Made by a program: the position numbers and the translations under genes
Origin: Fundidesulfovibrio magnetotacticus
Lineage (GTDB): Bacteria; Desulfobacterota; Desulfovibrionia; Desulfovibrionales; Desulfovibrionaceae
Direction: 5' to 3'
DNA length: 64,000 nt
Assembly (NCBI RefSeq): GCF_013019105.1
Contig: NZ_BLTE01000014.1
Coordinates: 62,001 to 126,000, forward strand
Notes under the pieces: generated by a model
Seen by the model: only the letters and a program-made list of their open reading frames with translations
Database searches by the model: none
Told to the model about the DNA's origin: nothing
Shown here: positions 34,638 to 44,267 of the stretch, piece after piece
How the letters are laid out: the number at the start of each line of letters is the position of its first letter
Numbering within the stretch: the stretch's first letter is position 1

Positions 34638-35504
34638 ATGGAAATCTCGAAAGTCGTCGTTCCCGTGGCGGGGTGGGGCACCCGTTCGCTGCCCGCCACC
34701 AAGAACGTGCCCAAGGAAATGCTGCCCATCTTCAAGAAGCCGGTGGTGCAGTATGTGGTGGAAGAGGCCCAGGCAGCCGGTCTCAAGGACGTGGTGTTCG
34801 TCACCAACCGCAACAAGACCATCATCGAGGACCACTTCGACTACAACCTCGCCCTGGAGCAGCTCCTGGAGAGTTCCGGCAAGACCGAACTGCTCAAAAC
34901 CGTGCGCCAGACCGCCGAGATGGCCAACATCATCACCGTGCGCCAGAAGAAGCAGCTTGGCCTGGGCCACGCCGTGCTCTGCGCCAAGGAAGTGGTGAAG
35001 AACGAGCCCTTCGCCGTCATGGTGGGCGACGACCTGATGTTCAGCATGGAGCCGGGCATCAAGCAGCTCATCAACGTGGCCCAGTCCGAGCACATGGCCG
35101 TGGTGGGCGTCATGGAGGTGCCGGCGGACAAGGTGTCCAGCTACGGCATCATCGAGGCCGACGAGTTCTCCTCCGGGCTCTACCGCGTGCGCGACCTGGT
35201 GGAGAAGCCCAAACCCAGCGAAGCCCCTTCCAAGCTGGCCATCGTGGGCCGCTACGTGCTCTTCCCGGACATCTTCGATCACCTGGAAACCCTCCAGCCC
35301 GGCCCCGACGGCGAATACCAGCTCACCGACGCCCTCAAGGGCCTGGCCAAGTCCGGCAGGCTCATCGCCGCCAAGCTGCGCGGACAGCGCTTCGACGCCG
35401 GCGACTGGGTGGACTACCTGGCCGCCAACATCTACTTCGCCCTCCAGGACGAAGACCTGCGCTATCCCCTGATCGCCAAGCTGCGCGACTTCATGCCCAT
35501 CTAG
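34638..35504 (+). CDS. galU: UTP-glucose-1-phosphate uridylyltransferase
   Basis: 288 residues. Makes UDP-glucose for polysaccharides and envelope glycans. The nucleotide loop is VVPVAGWGTRSLPATK; VKKPVVQY-type and EKPKPSEAPS elements are visible, along with VMVGDDL. GGAGAG precedes the ATG. It lies 121 bases after glmM and may share its transcript. UDP-sugars could supply the Pel and glycosyltransferase genes; that link is inference. Confidence 0.95.
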   Translation: MEISKVVVPVAGWGTRSLPATKNVPKEMLPIFKKPVVQYVVEEAQAAGLKDVVFVTNRNKTIIEDHFDYNLALEQLLESSGKTELLKTVRQTAEMANIITVRQKKQLGLGHAVLCAKEVVKNEPFAVMVGDDLMFSMEPGIKQLINVAQSEHMAVVGVMEVPADKVSSYGIIEADEFSSGLYRVRDLVEKPKPSEAPSKLAIVGRYVLFPDIFDHLETLQPGPDGEYQLTDALKGLAKSGRLIAAKLRGQRFDAGDWVDYLAANIYFALQDEDLRYPLIAKLRDFMPI

Positions 35505-35526
35505 CCGCGCCCGGGCGCAAACCTTC

Positions 35527-35564
35527 CTTCGCGCCGCGTCCGCTTGCCGGATCGCGGCGCGAAG
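35527..35564 (+). terminator. Long hairpin after galU
   Basis: CTTCGCGCCGCG (35527-35538) pairs with CGCGGCGCGAAG (35553-35564), extended inside by TCCG/CGGA. No T-run follows, so it may act with Rho or only stabilise the 3' end. Confidence 0.5.
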
Positions 35565-35626
35565 CCGTATGGAGCCCCAGGCGCACCGTCCCAAGAACCT
35601 GACGCCGCCCCACGGAGGGCGACCCC

Positions 35627-37996
35627 ATGGCCGACCACTACCCCCTCGTGCGCGTGGCCCTGCTCACGCCGCCCTTCGCCAGCTACACCTACCGGATGCC
35701 GCCGCGCTTCGCGGGGGGCGGGCTCCCGGCCGGGCTGCGCGTGGCCGTGCCCGTGGGAGGCTCGCTGCGCGCGGGGGTGGTCCTGGGGCCGGAAGAGGCC
35801 CTGCCCGAGGGCGTGGAGGCCCGCGACGTGCTCTGGCCCCTGGAACTCTCGGCGCTGCTGTCCCCCGGCTACGTGGCCATGGCCGAGACCCTGGCCGCCC
35901 GGCAGATGGAGCCCGCGGGCCGGGTGCTGGCCACGCTCCTGCCCGCCGGACTGCGCACGGCCAGGGCCTTCCTGCGCTTCCGGCACGACGGCAGGATGCG
36001 CAAGCTCGCCCTGGGCAAGCTGTCGGAATCCCCCGTGCCCCTGGACGAACTCGCCGTGGCCTGGCGCGGCGGCGAGGCCCGCCTGGACGTGGCCCCCGCC
36101 GAGCCCGATCCGGCCTATCGCCTCCTGGTGGACCCGCCCTGGCCCGTGCGCCCGGCGGCGTCCATGCAGCTGGCCGTGTTGGAGATGCTCTTCACCCGCC
36201 ATCAGGCCACGGCCGCCCAGCTGCGCGAGGCCCTGGGGACGGGCGTGTCCCAGGCCCTCAAGACCCTGGAGGGCAAGGGGCACATCGTGCTGGGGCCGCC
36301 CCCCGAGGAGCCGGAGGAGCTGGCCTGCCAGACCGAACCCGACGCCCGCGCTCCCCTCACCGAGGACCAGCGCGCCGCCTTCGAGGCCCTCTCGCCCCTG
36401 CTGCCGCCGGGACCAGGCGGTGAGCGCGTCGTGCACGGCGTCACCGGAAGCGGCAAGACGCGGCTCTATTTCGAACTTGCGGCCCAGACCCTTGCCGCCG
36501 GGCGCGACGTGCTGCTCCTGGCTCCCGAGGTGGCACTGGCCGCCGCCCTGCGCGACAGGGCCTGCGCCTTCTTCGGCCACGAGCCCCTCTTTTCCCACGG
36601 CTACCAGACCCCGGCACGCCGGGAGCGCGTCTTCCGCGAAGCCGCCCAGGCCCGGGGACCGCACCTCGTGGTGGGCACGCGCTCGGCCCTCTTCCTGCCG
36701 CTGCGCGGCCTGGGGCTGGTGATCCTGGACGAGGAGCACGACCAATCCTTCAAACAGGACGAGCGCATGGCCTACCAGGCCAAAGAGGTGGCCTTCTTCC
36801 GCGCGCGCCAGGAGGGGGCGCTCCTGCTGCTGGGCTCGGCCACCCCCGACGTGAAGACCTTCCATGCCGCCCGCGAGGGCGCCACCCCCCTGGTGGCCAT
36901 GACCCGCCGGGCCGGAGGCGGACGCCTGCCCTCGGTGGAGCTGGTGGACCTGAACCCCTCGGACCGGGCCGTGCAGCTGGCCTCGCGCCTGGACGGAGAG
37001 CGCGGTGTGGGGCTCCTGGCCGAGCAGAGCGCCGCGCTCCTGCGCGAGACCCTGGACGCGGGCGATCAGGCGATGATCCTCCTGAACCGGCGGGGCTACG
37101 CGCCCCTGGTGTTCTGTCTGGACTGCCATCAGGCGGCGCGCTGCCCGGGGTGCGAGGTGTCGCTCACCTACCACAAGGGGCGCTCGAGGCTGGTGTGCCA
37201 CTACTGCGGGCAGAGCTTCGGTTTTCCCCGTCCCTGCGCGTCGTGCGGGGGCTGCAACTTCCTGCCCATGGGCGAGGGCACCGAGCTTCTGGAGGAGCAG
37301 CTGGCCGCCGTGCTGCCCCCGGAGATCCCCGTGGCGCGCTTGGACCGCGACGTGGCCCGCCGGGCCGGGCGCGCCGAGGCCATCCTGGCGGACTTCGCAC
37401 GGGGCCGCTCCCGGGTGCTGGTGGGCACGCAGATGCTCACCAAAGGGCACGATTTTCCCGATGTCACCCTTGTGGTGGCCGCCGACGGAGACATGGGCCT
37501 GAACCTGCCCGACTACCGCGCCCGGGAGCGCGCCTTCCAGATGCTCGTGCAGGTGGCGGGGCGCGCGGGGCGAGGAGAGAAGCCGGGGCGGGTGCTCATC
37601 CAGACGCGCATCCCGAACGATCCCTTCTGGGAGCTGGTGAAAAACGCCGACTACGAGGGCTTCTTCGCCCAGGAGATCGAAAAGCGGCTCAAGTACGGCT
37701 ACCCGCCCTTCGTGAAGCTGGGGCTCGCGCGGCTGAGCGTGCCGCGCTCCTTCGAGGAGCCCCAGGCCCTGCTGGCCGAGTTGGGCCGGGCGTTGCGCCA
37801 GGCCCCCGGGGTGCGGGTGCTCGGCCCCGCGCCGGCGCCCATCGCCATGGTGCGCGAGCGCCGACGCTTCAACTGCCTGCTCAAGGCCCCGGACTGGCCT
37901 TCCATCCGGGGGGCCTTCGCCCTGGCGCGCGCGGCCCTGCGCGGCGTGGACGACGCCCGCCTGAGCCTGGACCTGGACCCCGTGGACATGATGTAG
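35627..37996 (+). CDS. priA: Primosomal protein N' (replication restart helicase PriA)
   Basis: 789 residues. Recognises stalled forks and reloads the replisome. After an N-terminal DNA-binding part, the helicase has Walker A GVTGSGKT, the DEEH box (ILDEEHDQSFK), GSATPD and QVAGRAGRG. Four CxxC pairs between the helicase lobes (CLDC, CPGC, CHYC, CASC) form the zinc region. GGAGG lies before the ATG. 37997-38157 downstream shows nothing recognisable. Confidence 0.96.
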   Translation: MADHYPLVRVALLTPPFASYTYRMPPRFAGGGLPAGLRVAVPVGGSLRAGVVLGPEEALPEGVEARDVLWPLELSALLSPGYVAMAETLAARQMEPAGRVLATLLPAGLRTARAFLRFRHDGRMRKLALGKLSESPVPLDELAVAWRGGEARLDVAPAEPDPAYRLLVDPPWPVRPAASMQLAVLEMLFTRHQATAAQLREALGTGVSQALKTLEGKGHIVLGPPPEEPEELACQTEPDARAPLTEDQRAAFEALSPLLPPGPGGERVVHGVTGSGKTRLYFELAAQTLAAGRDVLLLAPEVALAAALRDRACAFFGHEPLFSHGYQTPARRERVFREAAQARGPHLVVGTRSALFLPLRGLGLVILDEEHDQSFKQDERMAYQAKEVAFFRARQEGALLLLGSATPDVKTFHAAREGATPLVAMTRRAGGGRLPSVELVDLNPSDRAVQLASRLDGERGVGLLAEQSAALLRETLDAGDQAMILLNRRGYAPLVFCLDCHQAARCPGCEVSLTYHKGRSRLVCHYCGQSFGFPRPCASCGGCNFLPMGEGTELLEEQLAAVLPPEIPVARLDRDVARRAGRAEAILADFARGRSRVLVGTQMLTKGHDFPDVTLVVAADGDMGLNLPDYRARERAFQMLVQVAGRAGRGEKPGRVLIQTRIPNDPFWELVKNADYEGFFAQEIEKRLKYGYPPFVKLGLARLSVPRSFEEPQALLAELGRALRQAPGVRVLGPAPAPIAMVRERRRFNCLLKAPDWPSIRGAFALARAALRGVDDARLSLDLDPVDMM

Positions 37997-38157
37997 CGCC
38001 TCCGCCGACCCCGCGCCCAAGCGGTTCCCCCGCCCCCGCTCCATGCCGTCGCGCCCCTGCCGCCCTGGCAGGACCTGCCCGGCGTATCGAGGCCGGACGG
38101 CACCCGGTAGTTGGTGGAACCGATGGACGCCGCCGTCCTTTCTTCCGGGACGCGGCG

Positions 38158-38765
38158 CTAGTGGTAGGGGCGCGGGGTGTCCGCCCAGAGGGCGTAGCCG
38201 CTCGGGTTCAGATGCATCCCGTCGAAACTCAGAAGCGCGGCGAGGTTGCCGGCGTCGTTGACGAACCGGGCGGTGGGATCGAGGAACACCGCGTGGCTGT
38301 GTCTCGCGGTCACGGCTCGGAGCGTGGTGTTGAACGTGTTGATCGTCAGGTTGTCCGTCTGGAGGGGGAGGGGAAGTAGGCGAAGTTCACCGGTAAGGTG
38401 GCGTGCACGTAGATGCGCGTTGCCGAGGACCCTGCCTCGATCGTGCCCAGCGCGGAGTCGATGTTGGCCGCGAGGAAGGCCTGATCCTTGTTGGATGAGA
38501 TGTCGTTGATGCCGGTCGCGATGAAGATGGAGCCGGGCTTGAGGGAGGCCGCTTCCCCCGCGCGCGAGGCGACGTAGCTCGAAAGCGTCGAGGACGCTCC
38601 CAGGTTGACGAGTTCCTTCGGCCTCAGGTCGGGGTAGTTGTCGAAGCCGTAGAGCATGGAGTCGCCGAGGAAGACGACGGGCTCGCCCCAGGATGCCTGG
38701 GGGGTCAAGACGATCAGGAGGACGGCCAGACGACAGAACGCGAAAAACCGGATCGGATTGCGCAT
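38158..38765 (-). pseudogene. SGNH/GDSL-type hydrolase, frameshifted
   Basis: An exported esterase-like protein split over two frames. The first frame (from ATG 38765) has a signal peptide, GDS with Ser36 (VFLGDSMLYGF) and the GxND block (ATGINDI). The reading moves to the second frame near 38364-38373, where two G-runs occur; one extra base there would join the frames. The second frame supplies the catalytic DxxH (FDGMHLNPSGYALW). All catalytic residues survive, so this is either a recent mutation or a sequence error. No operon partner. Confidence 0.75.
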
Positions 38766-38890
38766 GGGGCGCTCCTTCGATCGGCATACGACGCCTGTTG
38801 TCCGCGACCGCTGGGGATTGTCCTACGGGAGTAAACACGCACATCCGTGCCCGATCCACGGGAGCGATCCCCGACGATCGCGGCGCAAGC

Positions 38891-40261
38891 TCAGAGAATG
38901 GGCTGTTTGGCGAAGGTGTTGTATTCCAGGTTGCGCAGGTTGCGCTCCAGGAGCTGGAAGGACACCGCCAGCGTGATCAGGTTGGCGATGGCGTAGCCGT
39001 AGCCGTAGTACTGGTAGCCCAGGCGCACGGTCAGCCAGGACAGGCCGATCATGCCGGCCAGGAACACCAGCACCGTGGCGAGGACGCTCTTGCGGCGGTC
39101 GAAGTAGAAGAGAATCACGATCACCACGGAGACCAGGGCCTGGAGGAAGGCCCCCATGAGCACCACCCGGAACACCGTGACCTGCACCGGGAACAGCCCC
39201 AGCTTGCTCACCAGGGTGGGCGCGAAGGCCAGGCAGATGCCGGTGACGGTGGCCTGGACGATGAAGAGATAGCGCAGGTTCACGCGCAGGTCTTCCACCA
39301 GGAGGGCTTTCTGGGCCAGGATTTCGCTCATGTTGGCCTTGGCGGTGATGAGCGAATAGTAGTTGTGGTAGCGCTCGTGGAAGCTGGTCTCCACGCGCAG
39401 CAGGAAGATGGCCATGCTGGGCACCACGGTGAGGTAGGCGAAGAAGGTGGGGCTGTCGTAGAAATCGTTGACGCGCAGCCAGTCCAGGATGGCGCGCGAG
39501 TCGGGGGCCTGCCAGAACACGGCCTTGTCCGCCCAGATGCCCGCGTTGTAGCACAACCCGATGACGGCCAGATCCCAGAGCTTGGGGAAATAGGCCAGAG
39601 CGGCTTTGTCCCAGAGCCCCACCTGATCGAACTCCGTGAGCATGCGCGCGGTGAGCACCAGGAAGATGGTGAACTGGCCCATGCCGAAGCCCGCCATGTA
39701 GCCCGCCCCGCCGAAGTGCGAGCCCAAGAGGATGGACCCGCCAAGCGACACCGCCAGCCCGGCCAGGAAGGCGTAGAGGATGGTTTTGTAGTCCCGGATG
39801 ACGCCGATGAAGACCATGCTCACCCAGATCATGCACACTGAGAGGAACATCACCACGCCCCAGAAGGCGTAGGCCGGGCTCACGCCCAGGGTGGCGTATG
39901 CCGCCGTGCCGGTCAGGGTTCCCAGGGCCAGCACGAGAAGCGAGAACGTGAGAAAACAGGACATGGTCACGTCGTGGCGTTCCAGGTAGTGCTGGTCCGC
40001 CAGGTAGCGGGTGATCACCAGCTGCCCCGTGCCCACCAGCACCAGGCTGGCCCCGTAGGAGTAGACCGCCAGGGTGCGGAAAAGCTCCGCCTCCGCCTTG
40101 TTGAGCTGCATGGAGGCGTAGATGGAGAGCAGCGACAGGCACAGGATGGACGTGAGCCAAGGCCCCGACGAGATGAGCGCCGCGTAGAACAGCGCCCCCA
40201 GCTCCCCCAGGAAGGAGCGGGACCCCATCATCTTGCGCAGCTCGAAGCCTATGCCTGCCAT
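38891..40261 (-). CDS. pelG: PelG, Pel exopolysaccharide membrane transporter
   Basis: 456 residues and about 12 hydrophobic helices. PelG is the inner-membrane flippase-like component that, with PelD, PelE and PelF, makes and moves the Pel polymer. The N-terminus AGIGFELRKMMG is characteristic. It is the last gene of the operon and overlaps the end of pelF by 13 bp. No terminator is evident after it. Confidence 0.92.
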   Translation of the reverse strand: MAGIGFELRKMMGSRSFLGELGALFYAALISSGPWLTSILCLSLLSIYASMQLNKAEAELFRTLAVYSYGASLVLVGTGQLVITRYLADQHYLERHDVTMSCFLTFSLLVLALGTLTGTAAYATLGVSPAYAFWGVVMFLSVCMIWVSMVFIGVIRDYKTILYAFLAGLAVSLGGSILLGSHFGGAGYMAGFGMGQFTIFLVLTARMLTEFDQVGLWDKAALAYFPKLWDLAVIGLCYNAGIWADKAVFWQAPDSRAILDWLRVNDFYDSPTFFAYLTVVPSMAIFLLRVETSFHERYHNYYSLITAKANMSEILAQKALLVEDLRVNLRYLFIVQATVTGICLAFAPTLVSKLGLFPVQVTVFRVVLMGAFLQALVSVVIVILFYFDRRKSVLATVLVFLAGMIGLSWLTVRLGYQYYGYGYAIANLITLAVSFQLLERNLRNLEYNTFAKQPIL

Positions 40262-41790
40262 GGGTCCTCCGTCAGTTCCGGGCAGTCGGCGGCCTCCCGG
40301 TAGATGGCGCGGTAACGTTCGTTGAGGTCGTCCTCGCGGTAGAAGCGGTCGATGCGGGCGCGCCCGGCCTCGATCATCCGGGAGCGCCGCTGGAAGTCCG
40401 TGAGGCAGGCGACCATGGCCTCGGCGGTCTCCGCGGGGTTGGCCACCTTGGTGACCATGCCGGAGTGGCCAAGAGCGCGGTCCTCGGCCACGCGGCCCTC
40501 CAGGAGCTCCCGGCAGGAACCCACGTCGGAGGCCACCACCGGGATGCCCGCGCAGTTGGCCTCCATGAGCACCAGGGGCTGGGCCTCGGAGATGGACGTG
40601 AGCACCACAAGGTCCAGTTCCTTGTAGTATTCGCGCACGTTCACGCGGCCCAGGAACTTCAGTTCCTGTTCAAGGCCCAGCATGTGCACCAGTTCAAGGC
40701 ATTCCTTGTAGTATTCCTCGTCTTCCGTGCGCGGCCCCAGCACCAGGAACTCCACCTGCCCCGGCAGGCGCATGGAGACGATCTTGCAGGCGCGCACGAA
40801 GGTGTGCACGTCCTTGATGGGCACAACGCGGCCCACGAAGCCAACCTTGAAGCGCTTCTGGGCGGGGTCGGGATAGCCCTCGGGCTTGAGGTTCTGGAAG
40901 TGCTCCAGATTGATGCCGTTGGGGATCACCTCGGTGCGGGCGGGGTCCGCTCCTTCCTCGATCTCCAGCTGGCGGTTGCCCTCGTAGAGGCTGATGATGC
41001 GCGCGCAGCAATCGTAGGTGAGCCGCCCCAGGGACTCGAAAATGCGGATCCAGAATTTGTGGAAGATGCCCAGGTCGCGCTCCAGGCGCATACGGCGCTT
41101 GGCGTCGGCGTAAATCCATTCGGCCTGGGCGATCTCGATCTTGCGCTCCTTCACGTAGATGCCGTGCTCGGTGAGCAGCAGCGGCCGCCTGCGCGTGAGC
41201 CTGGCCATCATGCCCAGGAACCCCGCGTAGCCGGTGCAGACGGTGTGGTAGGCCTTGGCCTCCGGCAGCCGGTACTCCAGAAGCTTGAACAGCGGCAGGT
41301 GGGTGAAGCGGTAGGTCCAGAAATAGTCCAGGAAGGATGCCTCGGGGGCGAACTCCTGGTAGCGCTCCACCACGAGCTTCCAGGCGGCCCTGCCGTGGAT
41401 GTATTCGTGCACGCTGGGATTCCTGCCCTGGGCGGTGGAGCGCATGAGCCGCAGAAAGAGATCGCGGACCTGCTCGGGATGCCTGTCGTGGACGCTCTGG
41501 TGGAACGCGCGCAGGCGGGCGTCCATCTCGCCGCGGATGCGCGGCATCAGGTAGGAGCGTTTGATGGACGTGCGATCGTGCAGGTAGATCACGTCGTGGC
41601 CGATGAAGTTCTCGGGCGGGTCGTATTTGAGCGGCCATTCCTTGGTGGAGTCGGGGAGGATGCACACGGCCGAGAAGGTGAAGTCCGGCAGGGCCTTGAT
41701 GAGGTTGTGCACCCAGCCGGAGACGCCTCCGGCCACATAGGGGTAGGTGCCCTCCAGAAGGAGGCACACATCCGCCGGTGGGACGCTCAT
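40249..41790 (-). CDS. pelF: PelF, Pel polysaccharide glycosyltransferase (GT4)
   Basis: 513 residues. Cytoplasmic GT-B enzyme that polymerises the amino-sugar Pel chain. PelF hallmarks are LLLEGTYPYVAGGVSGWVH at the start, GFVGRVVPIKDVHTFV where the donor domain begins, and the EX7E-like EAQPLVLMEA near 400. Overlaps pelE by ATGA and pelG by 13 bp, so translation is coupled. Confidence 0.95.
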   Translation of the reverse strand: MSVPPADVCLLLEGTYPYVAGGVSGWVHNLIKALPDFTFSAVCILPDSTKEWPLKYDPPENFIGHDVIYLHDRTSIKRSYLMPRIRGEMDARLRAFHQSVHDRHPEQVRDLFLRLMRSTAQGRNPSVHEYIHGRAAWKLVVERYQEFAPEASFLDYFWTYRFTHLPLFKLLEYRLPEAKAYHTVCTGYAGFLGMMARLTRRRPLLLTEHGIYVKERKIEIAQAEWIYADAKRRMRLERDLGIFHKFWIRIFESLGRLTYDCCARIISLYEGNRQLEIEEGADPARTEVIPNGINLEHFQNLKPEGYPDPAQKRFKVGFVGRVVPIKDVHTFVRACKIVSMRLPGQVEFLVLGPRTEDEEYYKECLELVHMLGLEQELKFLGRVNVREYYKELDLVVLTSISEAQPLVLMEANCAGIPVVASDVGSCRELLEGRVAEDRALGHSGMVTKVANPAETAEAMVACLTDFQRRSRMIEAGRARIDRFYREDDLNERYRAIYREAADCPELTEDPWQA

Positions 41791-42866
41791 GCCATGTCTC
41801 CGGTCTGGGTCCAGAACTGGAACATGACCAGTTTGCGGGGGTCGGTGCTCTTGAAGTCCACCGAGGCCAGGTCAAGGCGCAGGGAGTGGAGGGCCTTGTA
41901 GTCGCGGGTTTCGAAGGCGATTTCGCACAGGCCCAGCAGGGCCTCCACGCGCGAGGGGCCTTCGGGCGCCGCCAGGAACACGGCGCGGGCCTTGGCCGCA
42001 AGCCCTCGGGAAAGCAGGAGGTAGCCCAGGGTCACGTGGAGCCTGCCGTCGCCCGGGTCGGCGGTGAGGGCCTTCTCGTAGGCGTCGGTGGCGCGTTCAA
42101 GGAGCTGGCGTCGCACCACGTCCTCCACAAGGCCGGATTCGGCGTAGCGCACGAAGGCGTCGCCCAGAACGGCCAGGGCCTGGGCCTCGCCCGAGGCGGC
42201 TTCGCGTTCGTCGGCCTTGATGGCCTGGGTGTAGGAGTCGTCGAGCTTGGCCAGGGTGGCGTGGGCGTAGAAGCGCACCTCGGGGCTCTGGTCCGAGAGC
42301 GACTCCTTGAGCAGCGCCACGGCCTCCCGGCCGCCGATCTTGCCCAGCAGGCTCACCGCGCCGCGCTTGAGGCCCACGTCGCCGCCCTTGAGAATCTCCA
42401 GGATGGGCTCCACGCTGGACTCTTCCAAAAGGAAGGAGTTCACGTCCTCCACGCGCTCCACGCCGAGAACCTTGGCTGCCCGCTTCATTTCGGACCCGAG
42501 CACTTCCACCAGCCCCTGGCGGTGCGAGGCCTGCTGGGCGGCCAGCACGTAGCCCATGCCCGCGAGCCCCAGCACGGGGAAGAAGAACACCACAACCGCC
42601 GTGAGGGCGTGGATGTGGCGGTCTGCCTCGATGCGGGCCTTCTGGTGCGGGTTGGCGTCCTCGCGGCGCTTGGGAGTGAACGACCAGACGGCGGCCGGGG
42701 CGAACAGGTGGGTGATGAGCGCCCCGACGGCCGTGAGTTCCGAACTCCCGGTGAGCCAGAGGGTCCCCAGCGCGGCCGTGGCCAGTTCGAAGGGGAGCGC
42801 GGGCAGGAGGATGCGCAGGGCGGCGATGTGGCCGCGCTTGATGTGGCGGGATTCAGCCGCGTCCAT
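41787..42866 (-). CDS. pelE: PelE-like inner-membrane/TPR protein
   Basis: About 359 residues. Two membrane helices in the first ~110 residues, then helical repeats resembling HEAT (LKRGAVSLLGKIGGREAVAL) and TPR. PelE bridges the membrane complex with PelD and PelG. Sequence similarity is weak in this family, and position between pelD and pelF is the main support. Start is either ATG 42866 or GTG 42875; neither has a good ribosome-binding site, and both overlap the end of pelD. Confidence 0.82.
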   Translation of the reverse strand: MDAAESRHIKRGHIAALRILLPALPFELATAALGTLWLTGSSELTAVGALITHLFAPAAVWSFTPKRREDANPHQKARIEADRHIHALTAVVVFFFPVLGLAGMGYVLAAQQASHRQGLVEVLGSEMKRAAKVLGVERVEDVNSFLLEESSVEPILEILKGGDVGLKRGAVSLLGKIGGREAVALLKESLSDQSPEVRFYAHATLAKLDDSYTQAIKADEREAASGEAQALAVLGDAFVRYAESGLVEDVVRRQLLERATDAYEKALTADPGDGRLHVTLGYLLLSRGLAAKARAVFLAAPEGPSRVEALLGLCEIAFETRDYKALHSLRLDLASVDFKSTDPRKLVMFQFWTQTGDMA

Positions 42867-44259
42867 CGAGTTCACTCTGGGTCTGGCGCAGCATGGAGAT
42901 GCCGGAGTCGTGGGCGTCGCCGGCCTGGGTCAAGGCGATGGCCACGCGCAGTGTTTCGGGGGAGCCGGGAACGATCTCGTAATGGAAGGCGGCAAGTTGC
43001 TCCGAGAACTTGCGTGCCACCACGGTGGCCCCTTCCCCGGGCGTGCAGGGGAGCAGCAGGATGAGCTGGTCCGGGCGTTCGTGACGGAAGAGCAGGTCGA
43101 TCTTGCGGATGATGCCTCGGACCACCTGGCAGACCAGGGCCAGGCATTCCAGGCGGCGCGAGTCGGGGATGAGCGCCCAGTCCTCGATGCGCAGGAGCAG
43201 CATGGACAGCGGCAGTTTGTAACGCCGTGCGCGGGAGTATTCCTCCTCAACGCGTTCCAGGAAGAACTGGAAGGTGTAGGCCTTGGTCACGTCGTCGGCG
43301 ATGAGCTGGTTCTTGGTGTCCAGGTAGGTCCTGGCGTTGAGCACGCTGGAGGAGCACCAGTCGGCCAAAAGCGAGAGCACGCGGATGGCCTGGGGCGTGA
43401 GCTTGTGGAAGGGGATGCTCTCGATGGCCAGGATGCCCATGGCCTGGTTGGACCCGGTGAGCAACGGCGCGGCGGCCAGCAGGTGGCCGCAGGCCTGCTC
43501 GGGCGCGGTGCAGGCGTTGAGGGTGACGGCGCGTTTGCGGTCCAGGACCATTTCGGCCAGCCCCTTGTCGGGCGGGAGCGTTTCGGGGCGGTTTTCCACC
43601 TCGCCCAGGGCCGATTTGAGGCGGAGTTCGCCGTCGTCCAGGAGATAGATGGACCCCGCGTCGGCGCCGGCGTAGCGCGCCAGCAGTTCGAGCACTGCGG
43701 GGTAGACCTCCCCCTCGGCGAGGGTGCGCAGCCCCTGGGAGGATTCGTAGAGCAGCGAGAGGGTCTGCTCCTGGGTGATCACGGAGAGGTCCATGGCCTC
43801 CTTGGCCATGCTCAGGGCCTGGTATTGCTTGGTGAGGTGGGTGAGTTCGCGGCTCAGATCGTCGCGTTCCAGGCGCAGGAGGTTGGTCTCGCGGTTGGCG
43901 CTCTCGCGGATTTCGCCAAGGACCACGCCCGCCGCCATGAAGAGCAGGGGGGGGCCCCAGTATTCCCAGGAGCGCAGGTCGATGGGGGAGATGTCCGGCC
44001 GGGTGGGCAGCAGGAAGGCCAGGTAGAAGGCCGTTGCCAGCATGGCCGAGAACACCCCCGCCCGGAAGCCGTAACGCGTTGCGATGGGCAGCACCACGAT
44101 GAAATAGGGGTGTGGCGAGAAGGTGCAGAAGGCGGGGGCTTCCCGGAACCAGAAGACGTTGACGGCGGCCAGCAGGCCCAGGCCCAGGAAGGTTTCCAGG
44201 ACGAAGGACTGCTTGAAGGCGGATTCAAAAGCCCGCGTGGGCGCAATGCTGGCTTTCAT
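42853..44259 (-). CDS. pelD: PelD, c-di-GMP receptor of the Pel system
   Basis: 468 residues. Four hydrophobic helices to about residue 117, a coiled-coil linker, a GAF domain (~165-310), then a degenerate GGDEF domain. The I-site RxxD is intact at R385-K-I-D388; five residues later, where GGDEF should be, stands ERPDQ (394-398). This is how PelD of Pseudomonas aeruginosa is built: a catalytically dead domain binding c-di-GMP at the I-site to switch on Pel production. Starts 8 bases after the pelB-barrel stop. Confidence 0.93.
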   Translation of the reverse strand: MKASIAPTRAFESAFKQSFVLETFLGLGLLAAVNVFWFREAPAFCTFSPHPYFIVVLPIATRYGFRAGVFSAMLATAFYLAFLLPTRPDISPIDLRSWEYWGPPLLFMAAGVVLGEIRESANRETNLLRLERDDLSRELTHLTKQYQALSMAKEAMDLSVITQEQTLSLLYESSQGLRTLAEGEVYPAVLELLARYAGADAGSIYLLDDGELRLKSALGEVENRPETLPPDKGLAEMVLDRKRAVTLNACTAPEQACGHLLAAAPLLTGSNQAMGILAIESIPFHKLTPQAIRVLSLLADWCSSSVLNARTYLDTKNQLIADDVTKAYTFQFFLERVEEEYSRARRYKLPLSMLLLRIEDWALIPDSRRLECLALVCQVVRGIIRKIDLLFRHERPDQLILLLPCTPGEGATVVARKFSEQLAAFHYEIVPGSPETLRVAIALTQAGDAHDSGISMLRQTQSELDGRG

Positions 44260-44267
44260 GGATGGTC

